Source of the DNA: Hyphomicrobiales bacterium
Lineage (GTDB): Bacteria > Pseudomonadota > Alphaproteobacteria > Rhizobiales > Devosiaceae
Reading direction: 5' to 3'
Assembly (NCBI GenBank): GCA_026989045.1
Contig: JALSJY010000122.1
Coordinates: 1 to 17,921, forward strand
DNA length: 17,921 nt
Position numbers and translations under genes: made by a program. Shown here piece by piece: positions 12,960 to 17,921 of the stretch (within the stretch, counting starts at the first letter, position 1; each line of letters begins with the position of its first letter). The notes below the pieces were generated by a model. That model made no database searches. It had not been told where the DNA came from and was given only the letters and a program-made list of their open reading frames with translations.

Positions 12960-15872
12960 ATGCCTAACTCACGCTTGCCCAACTCACCTATGCCCAGCGC
13001 AAACACGCAAAATCGCCAGGCACAGAATCGCCAGATAATTGTGCGTGGTGCAAAGGAGCATAACCTAAAGTCTGTTGATGTTAGTTTGCCGCGTGACAGC
13101 CTGATTGTAATGACTGGGCTTTCTGGCTCGGGCAAGTCATCATTAGCTTTTGATACTATTTATGCCGAGGGTCAGCGCCGATATGTAGAGAGCCTTTCAG
13201 CCTATGCACGGCAATTTTTAGAAATGATGCAAAAGCCTGATGTTGAGCGGATTGAAGGCCTCTCCCCTGCTATTTCCATTGAGCAGAAAACAACTTCGAA
13301 AAACCCTCGCTCAACTGTTGGCACTGTTACAGAAATTTATGATTATTTACGGCTGCTCTTTGCAAGAGTTGGTGTGCCGTTTTCACCAACAACTGGTGAG
13401 CCAATTTCAAGCCAAAGTATTTCTGAAATGGTTGACAAAGTCATGGTGCTGAAAAGTGGGATAAGATTTTATTTACTAGCGCCAATTGTAAGAGAAAGAA
13501 AAGGCGAATATCGCAAAGAATTAGCTGAACTTATGAAACGTGGTTTTCAGCGTGTAAAAATTGATGGACAATTTTATGAAATAGATGAAACCCCAGAGCT
13601 AGATAAAAATATAAAGCACTCAATAGAAATTGTGGTTGATAGATTAGTCAGTTCCAAAGACAATGCCCTTAGATTAGCTGAGAGTTTTGAGGTTGCGCTA
13701 AACCTAGCAGATGGATTAGCAATTGTTGAATTTGCTGATGAATTTGATAAAAAAGGCAACGCGAAACGTTTAATTTTTTCTGAAAAATTTGCATGCCCTA
13801 TTTCAGGATTTACGATTGAAGAGATAGAGCCGCGACTATTTTCATTCAACAATCCGCATGGCGCATGCCCAAAATGCGATGGTTTGGGGAAAAAATATAA
13901 AGTCGATGCTGATATGGTTGTGCCAGATAAAACCAAGTCACTAAATGCAGGGGCTATTGCGCCATGGTCACGATCTTCAGCGCCTTATTATGTGCAGACA
14001 CTTAATGCAGTTGTAAAACATTTTGAAGCAAGCGCTGATATAGCATTTGAAGATTTGCCAAAAAAAGTTTCTCAAGCCGTGTTATTTGGCACTGGCAAAA
14101 CAAAAATTGACTTTGTTTATGATGATGGCTTGCGAAACTATAAAACTACAAAAATTTTTGAAGGTGTGGTGGGTAATTTAGATCGACGCTATAAAGAAAC
14201 CGATAGCGCTGGCATGCGTGAGGAAATAGAAAAATACATGTCTTTTTCTCCTTGCGCTGCCTGTAATGGGTTTCGCTTAAAACCTGAGGCTTTGGCTGTA
14301 AAAATTGCTGGTCTGCACATTGGTGAAATTTCACAAATGTCAATAAAGCAAGCTGAATTGTGGTTTGCTAACCTGCCAGAGCAGCTAAATAAAACGCAAA
14401 ATACCATCGGCCAAGTAATAATAAAAGAAATTCAAGATCGATTAAATTTTCTTAATGCGGTTGGTCTGGATTATCTTACACTTTCGCGCAATTCTGGTTC
14501 TTTATCTGGCGGTGAAAGTCAGCGCATTCGGCTAGCCTCGCAAATTGGCTCTGGTCTTACTGGTGTTCTTTATGTGCTTGATGAGCCATCAATCGGCCTG
14601 CACCAGCGTGACAATGCACGTCTGCTTGAAACCTTGCGTAAATTACGCGATTTAGGCAATAGCGTGATCGTTGTTGAGCATGATGAAGATGCAATTTTAA
14701 GTGCCGATTATGTAGTAGATATTGGCCCTGGCGCTGGAATTCATGGTGGTGAAATTATCGCTCAGGGTAGCCCGCAAGATATTTTAGATAATCCCAATAG
14801 CCTTACTGGGCAGTATCTTAGCGGAAAGAAGAAAATTGAAATTCCGGCGCAAAGACGAAAAACAGATAAGAAGCGAAAAATTACAATAAAAGGGGCAAAG
14901 GGAAATAATTTAAAAAATATCTCCATTGATATTCCGCTTGGCAATTTCATCTCTATCACTGGTGTTTCAGGTGGTGGGAAATCAACCCTGATGGTTGATA
15001 CGCTTTATCGCGCAATCGCACGTCGCCTAAATGGCGCTCGCACCACCCCTGCCCCTCATGATGCTTTATTGGGATTAGAATATATTGATAAAGTGATTGA
15101 TATTGACCAGTCACCAATCGGGCGCACTCCACGCTCAAACCCTGCAACCTACACTGGAGCTTTCACTCCTATAAGAGAATGGTTTGCGGGCTTACCAGAA
15201 TCTAAGGCACGCGGATATGGGCCTGGGAGATTTTCGTTTAACGTTAAGGGTGGGCGATGCGAAAAGTGCAAGGGTGACGGAATGCTAAAGATTGAAATGC
15301 ACTTTTTACCCGACGTCTATGTCGATTGCGATACTTGTTCTGGCAAACGCTATAATCGAGAAACACTGGAAGTTACATTTAAAGGGAAAAATATTTTTGA
15401 TATTTTAGATATGTCTGTTGATGAGGGGGTAGAGTTTTTCTCTGCTGTGCCAAATATTCGCGACAAAATGCTGACCATGCAACGAGTGGGGCTTGGCTAT
15501 ATTAAAATTGGACAAGCTGCGACAACTCTATCGGGCGGTGAAGCGCAAAGGGTTAAACTAAGTAAGGAGCTTTCTAAGCGAGCTACTGGGCGTACGCTTT
15601 ATATGCTTGATGAACCGACAACTGGTCTGCATTTTCAAGATGTTGCAAAACTGCTCGATGTGCTACATGAGCTAGTGGATAGTGGCAATACGGTTGTGGT
15701 GATTGAGCATAATCTTGATGTGATTAAAACATCTGACTGGGTTATTGACCTTGGGCCAGAGGGGGGTGATGGAGGTGGTGAAATTGTCGCAATCGGCACT
15801 CCTGAAGATGTCGCAAATGTAAAAGCCTCTTATACTGGGCAATTCTTGAAAAAAGCACTGCAAGATAAATAA
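12960..15872 (+). CDS. uvrA: Excinuclease ABC subunit A
   Basis: Damage-recognition ATPase of nucleotide excision repair; as a dimer it loads UvrB at lesions. The 970-residue protein has two ABC ATPase halves: Walker A GLSGSGKSS (53-61), signature LSGGESQRIRL, Walker B LYVLDEPSIGLH, then Walker A GVSGGGKST, signature LSGGEAQRVKL and Walker B LYMLDEPTTGLH. Zinc finger 2 is complete (Cys767, 770, 790, 793). Zinc finger 1 reads CPISG...CPKC, with Ser282 where the second Cys is expected (Cys279, 303 and 306 remain). The start is the ATG with TGAGG six bases upstream; earlier in-frame TTG/ATG codons would add 26 or fewer unsupported residues. The first 25 residues are a low-complexity Pro/Asn/Gln/Arg tail. 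SOS control is expected from the upstream box. Confidence 0.97.
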   Translation: MPNSRLPNSPMPSANTQNRQAQNRQIIVRGAKEHNLKSVDVSLPRDSLIVMTGLSGSGKSSLAFDTIYAEGQRRYVESLSAYARQFLEMMQKPDVERIEGLSPAISIEQKTTSKNPRSTVGTVTEIYDYLRLLFARVGVPFSPTTGEPISSQSISEMVDKVMVLKSGIRFYLLAPIVRERKGEYRKELAELMKRGFQRVKIDGQFYEIDETPELDKNIKHSIEIVVDRLVSSKDNALRLAESFEVALNLADGLAIVEFADEFDKKGNAKRLIFSEKFACPISGFTIEEIEPRLFSFNNPHGACPKCDGLGKKYKVDADMVVPDKTKSLNAGAIAPWSRSSAPYYVQTLNAVVKHFEASADIAFEDLPKKVSQAVLFGTGKTKIDFVYDDGLRNYKTTKIFEGVVGNLDRRYKETDSAGMREEIEKYMSFSPCAACNGFRLKPEALAVKIAGLHIGEISQMSIKQAELWFANLPEQLNKTQNTIGQVIIKEIQDRLNFLNAVGLDYLTLSRNSGSLSGGESQRIRLASQIGSGLTGVLYVLDEPSIGLHQRDNARLLETLRKLRDLGNSVIVVEHDEDAILSADYVVDIGPGAGIHGGEIIAQGSPQDILDNPNSLTGQYLSGKKKIEIPAQRRKTDKKRKITIKGAKGNNLKNISIDIPLGNFISITGVSGGGKSTLMVDTLYRAIARRLNGARTTPAPHDALLGLEYIDKVIDIDQSPIGRTPRSNPATYTGAFTPIREWFAGLPESKARGYGPGRFSFNVKGGRCEKCKGDGMLKIEMHFLPDVYVDCDTCSGKRYNRETLEVTFKGKNIFDILDMSVDEGVEFFSAVPNIRDKMLTMQRVGLGYIKIGQAATTLSGGEAQRVKLSKELSKRATGRTLYMLDEPTTGLHFQDVAKLLDVLHELVDSGNTVVVIEHNLDVIKTSDWVIDLGPEGGDGGGEIVAIGTPEDVANVKASYTGQFLKKALQDK

Positions 15873-15903
15873 TAGGGTAAAAGTAATTATCTCTTAACCA
15901 GCT

Positions 15904-15918
15904 ATGCAATTTTTGCAT
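15904..15918 (+). terminator. Weak hairpin after uvrA
   Basis: ATGCAA and TTGCAT form a six-pair stem with a TTT loop 31 bp after the uvrA stop. There is no T tract behind it, so it could be an RNA 3'-end stabiliser or a chance palindrome more readily than an intrinsic terminator. Confidence 0.25.
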
Positions 15919-16004
15919 ATTAGGCTTGCTAAAAAACCAACTACTCAAAACTTAAAAACTCCCCTATATCTCAACCATGAAATAAATAAAAAAGGAGAAA
16001 AATT

Positions 16005-16154
16005 ATGGGTATTCGCAAATCATTTCAAAAATGGGCATCTTATCAACGCACTGTTCGTGAATTAAACGCACTTGACAGCCGTTCATTAAATGACCTTGGC
16101 ATCAACCGTGGTGACATTGTTCGCATTGCACGCGATCACGCGCGTATGATTTAA
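16005..16154 (+). CDS. DUF1127 small basic protein
   Basis: A 49-residue arginine-rich protein. The body RELNALDSRSLNDLGINRGDI (residues 18-38) fits the DUF1127 (YjiS-like) pattern of a short helix, a 'L..L..R.L.DLGI.R.DI' core and a basic end. Members are abundant in alphaproteobacteria; in Rhodobacter and Agrobacterium some have been linked to RNA turnover and stress or phosphate responses, but the role of this copy is unknown. The start is certain: GGAG (15994-15997) lies seven bases before the ATG in a strong AAAGGAGAA context. The gene has its own intrinsic terminator 31 bp downstream and stands alone between uvrA and trmFO, so it is probably a separate, well expressed transcript. Confidence 0.9.
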   Translation: MGIRKSFQKWASYQRTVRELNALDSRSLNDLGINRGDIVRIARDHARMI

Positions 16155-16184
16155 TTATAGTATATATATTATTATTGGTTATTC

Positions 16185-16220
16185 ACCCGCTCTCCATTTG
16201 GTTAGCGGGTTTTCTTTTGT
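16185..16220 (+). terminator. Intrinsic terminator after the DUF1127 gene
   Basis: ACCCGCT (16185-16191) pairs perfectly with AGCGGGT (16204-16210) across a 12-nt loop and runs straight into TTTTCTTTTGT. This is the clearest rho-independent terminator in the window. It separates the DUF1127 transcript from trmFO, whose start lies 34 bp beyond. Confidence 0.88.
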
Positions 16221-16253
16221 TGCCTTCTTTGCTTAGCATTGTTAAGTGGTGAC

Positions 16254-17684
16254 ATGACAAAAAAACATTCAAAAACTATTCATATTATAGGGGCTGGACT
16301 TGCTGGTTCAGAAGCTGCTTGGCAAGCCGCAGAACTTGGCGCAAAAGTAATCTTACACGAGATGCGCCCTGTCGTTAAAACCGATGTGCATCACAGTGAT
16401 AATTTTGCCGAGCTGGTTTGCTCAAATTCATTTCGCTCAGATGATTATGAATATAATGCAGTTGGTTTGCTGCACGAAGAAATGCGCCGTGCCAATTCTA
16501 TCATAATGGCCTGTGCCGATGCGCACGCTCTGCCTGCTGGTGGTGCTTTGGCGGTTGATCGGGAGGCTTTTGCTAGCGCTGTAACCGATGCCATTAGCTC
16601 GCATCCAAATATCCTAATAAAGCGTGGTGAAGTTGCTGGCTTGCCGCCTATCGAATGGCATAATGTTATTATTGCTACAGGCCCTCTAACATCTAACAAT
16701 TTAGCAAAAGCTATAGCCTCAATAACTGGCAAAGAGCAGCTTTCATTTTTTGATGCTATTGCGCCAATCATTCATTCTGAGAGCATCAATCGGGATATTG
16801 TTTGGGCGCAATCACGTTACGATAAAGTTGGTCCAAATGGTGATGGCGCTGATTATCTGAACTGCCCAATGAATGAACAACAATATAATGATTTTATTGA
16901 TGCTCTTTTGGCTGGTGAGAAAACTGAGTTCAAAGAGTTTGAAAGTGAGGCATTAAGCACAACGCCGTATTTTGAAGGTTGTTTGCCGATTGAGATAATG
17001 GCGGAGCGTGGTCGAGAAACTCTTAGTTTTGGCCCAATGAAACCTGTTGGTCTGACTAACCCAAATGATCCAGAAAACAAGCCTTATGCAGTAGTGCAGT
17101 TGCGTCAAGATAATGCGCTTGGTTCATTGTGGAATATGGTTGGATTTCAAACCAAGTTGAAATATGGCGAGCAGGCAGATATTTTTCGTATGATACCTGG
17201 ATTAGAGGAAGCGCAATTTGCTCGTCTTGGCGGACTGCACCGCAATACTTTTTTGAATTCACCAGAACTATTAAATGAACAATTACAGCTTAAAGCCGAC
17301 AAACGTTTGCGCTTTGCTGGGCAGATTTCTGGTGTTGAGGGTTATGTCGAAAGTGCCGCTATGGGTTTGCTGACGGGTCGTCTTGCAGCGGCTGATGCTT
17401 TGGGATTAACAATCCCTACACCACCAAAAACCAGTGCGCTAGGCTCATTGGTCAATCACATCACTGGTGGACATTTAGCTGACGAAAGTAACGGCGTGAA
17501 GAGTTTCCAGCCTATGAATATCAATTTTGGGCTTATGCCAGATATTGAAGTTATAAAGCCAGAGGGCGTGAAACGTTGGCGCAAGGCTGATCGCAAAAAG
17601 GTAAAGAAGAAAGCGATTAGCACTCGTGCGCTAAATGATATTAGAGATTGGCTAGAGAATTTCCCTCAGGAAGTTCAGAGCTAA
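16254..17684 (+). CDS. trmFO: Folate/FAD-dependent tRNA (uracil-54-C5)-methyltransferase
   Basis: Makes m5U54 in the T loop of tRNA using methylene-tetrahydrofolate as carbon source and reduced FAD, unlike the SAM-dependent TrmA. The 476-residue protein starts with a dinucleotide-binding IIGAGLAGSEAAW (11-23). The two active-site cysteines of the family are seen in ELVCSNSFRSDD (Cys56) and YFEGCLPIEIMAERGRETLSF (Cys243). Further conserved blocks are GPMKPVGL (260-267), VVQLRQDN (280-287), GFQTKL (297-302) and the FAD-contacting GQISGVEGYVESAA (356-369). The ATG start is chosen because the N-terminus then matches the family; an in-frame TTG lies 15 bases upstream and the ribosome binding site is weak. 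Its 3' end overlaps the convergent gene by 44 bp. Confidence 0.96.
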   Translation: MTKKHSKTIHIIGAGLAGSEAAWQAAELGAKVILHEMRPVVKTDVHHSDNFAELVCSNSFRSDDYEYNAVGLLHEEMRRANSIIMACADAHALPAGGALAVDREAFASAVTDAISSHPNILIKRGEVAGLPPIEWHNVIIATGPLTSNNLAKAIASITGKEQLSFFDAIAPIIHSESINRDIVWAQSRYDKVGPNGDGADYLNCPMNEQQYNDFIDALLAGEKTEFKEFESEALSTTPYFEGCLPIEIMAERGRETLSFGPMKPVGLTNPNDPENKPYAVVQLRQDNALGSLWNMVGFQTKLKYGEQADIFRMIPGLEEAQFARLGGLHRNTFLNSPELLNEQLQLKADKRLRFAGQISGVEGYVESAAMGLLTGRLAAADALGLTIPTPPKTSALGSLVNHITGGHLADESNGVKSFQPMNINFGLMPDIEVIKPEGVKRWRKADRKKVKKKAISTRALNDIRDWLENFPQEVQS

Positions 17685-17921
17685 ATAATAGTGCCTCAAG
17701 CCTATCAAGCTCCCATTCATTCTGTTCATTTTTTGACTGCACAATAAGCTCTACCAGCAAACGATAACTCACACCTGCTATGGCGAAATTAATTTCTGGG
17801 TTTGTTAGCTTTTCTGCTTGCTGACTTTTTATCCATTGTGTCAGATCAATGTCTAATTGTTCAACTTTCTCTTTGTGGATTTTTATTGACCTTGCTGAAA
17901 CAGTAAATAACAAAGAGCCTG
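17641..17921 (-). CDS. C-terminal part of an unrecognised protein (runs off the right edge)
   Basis: An open minus-strand frame enters from the right edge and ends at TAA (17641). About 92 residues are visible, beginning GSLLFTVSARSIKIHKEKVEQ and continuing as a charged, mostly helical stretch with one hydrophobic helix-like segment (FAIAGVSYRLLVELIV). The TTG near the edge is in-frame but is more likely an internal leucine than a start. I do not recognise a family. The reading frame continues uninterrupted to the edge and the region outside trmFO contains no competing gene, which supports it being real. It overlaps the end of trmFO tail to tail by 44 bp. Confidence 0.6.
   Translation of the reverse strand, partial: GSLLFTVSARSIKIHKEKVEQLDIDLTQWIKSQQAEKLTNPEINFAIAGVSYRLLVELIVQSKNEQNEWELDRLEALLFSSELPEGNSLANL

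Noticed and set aside
13574..13936. 120-codon minus-strand frame inside uvrA
   Set aside because: Lies fully opposite conserved UvrA sequence including zinc finger 1 and has no start signal.
15926..15969. Heat-shock-type promoter (CTTG ... CCCCTATAT) for the DUF1127 gene
   Set aside because: Both halves resemble the alphaproteobacterial RpoH pattern, but the spacing is about 30 bp, far from the roughly 17 needed.

Overview
The window is an AT-rich stretch of a Gram-negative chromosome, almost certainly from an alphaproteobacterium with affinity to Hyphomicrobiales (Rhizobiales). The evidence seen is: perfect GTTC-N7-GTTC boxes (the alphaproteobacterial LexA/SOS site) between ssb and uvrA; a 49-residue DUF1127 protein; the folate-dependent trmFO; and the gene string uvrA / ssb / gyrA-coaD-ppi-ppi-queA-tgt, which from memory is the rhizobial order. 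The low GC content is unusual for that group and would fit a streamlined or marine lineage. The taxonomic placement is inference.

Layout. Positions 96-8929 (minus strand) hold one tightly packed gene string, transcribed gyrA, coaD, ppiA, ppiB, a small secreted protein of unknown function, queA, tgt, pgi. Gaps run from a 1-bp overlap to 53 bp, with no convincing internal terminator, so it is probably one operon or a few overlapping ones. It joins DNA supercoiling, CoA synthesis, proline isomerisation in two compartments, two queuosine steps and glycolysis/gluconeogenesis. Positions 1-95 hold a likely promoter firing leftward out of the window. Positions 8930-9164 are a divergent intergenic region. 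Positions 9165-11934 (plus) hold an RND/MMPL-type exporter and an overlapping small secreted protein, sitting between gyrA and ssb.

Positions 12031-15872 are a DNA-damage module. ssb (minus) and uvrA (plus) diverge from a 467-bp intergenic region with two SOS boxes, each overlapping a promoter that starts with a perfect TTGACA. The uvrA side has a long leader with a 9-codon upstream ORF running into a hairpin plus T-rich stretch, then a perfect 16-bp palindrome just before the ribosome binding site. Positions 16005-16154 carry the DUF1127 gene, followed by a clear intrinsic terminator. trmFO (tRNA m5U54) follows, and the 3' end of an unrecognised minus-strand gene overlaps its tail at the right edge.

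I did not find a mobile element, CRISPR array, phage gene, tRNA or rRNA. The points most worth a second look are the uvrA leader, the non-canonical quinolone-pocket residues of GyrA (Ala and Met at the E. coli Ser83 and Asp87 positions), the exporter/secreted-protein pair, and loss of zinc ligands in TGT and in UvrA zinc finger 1.
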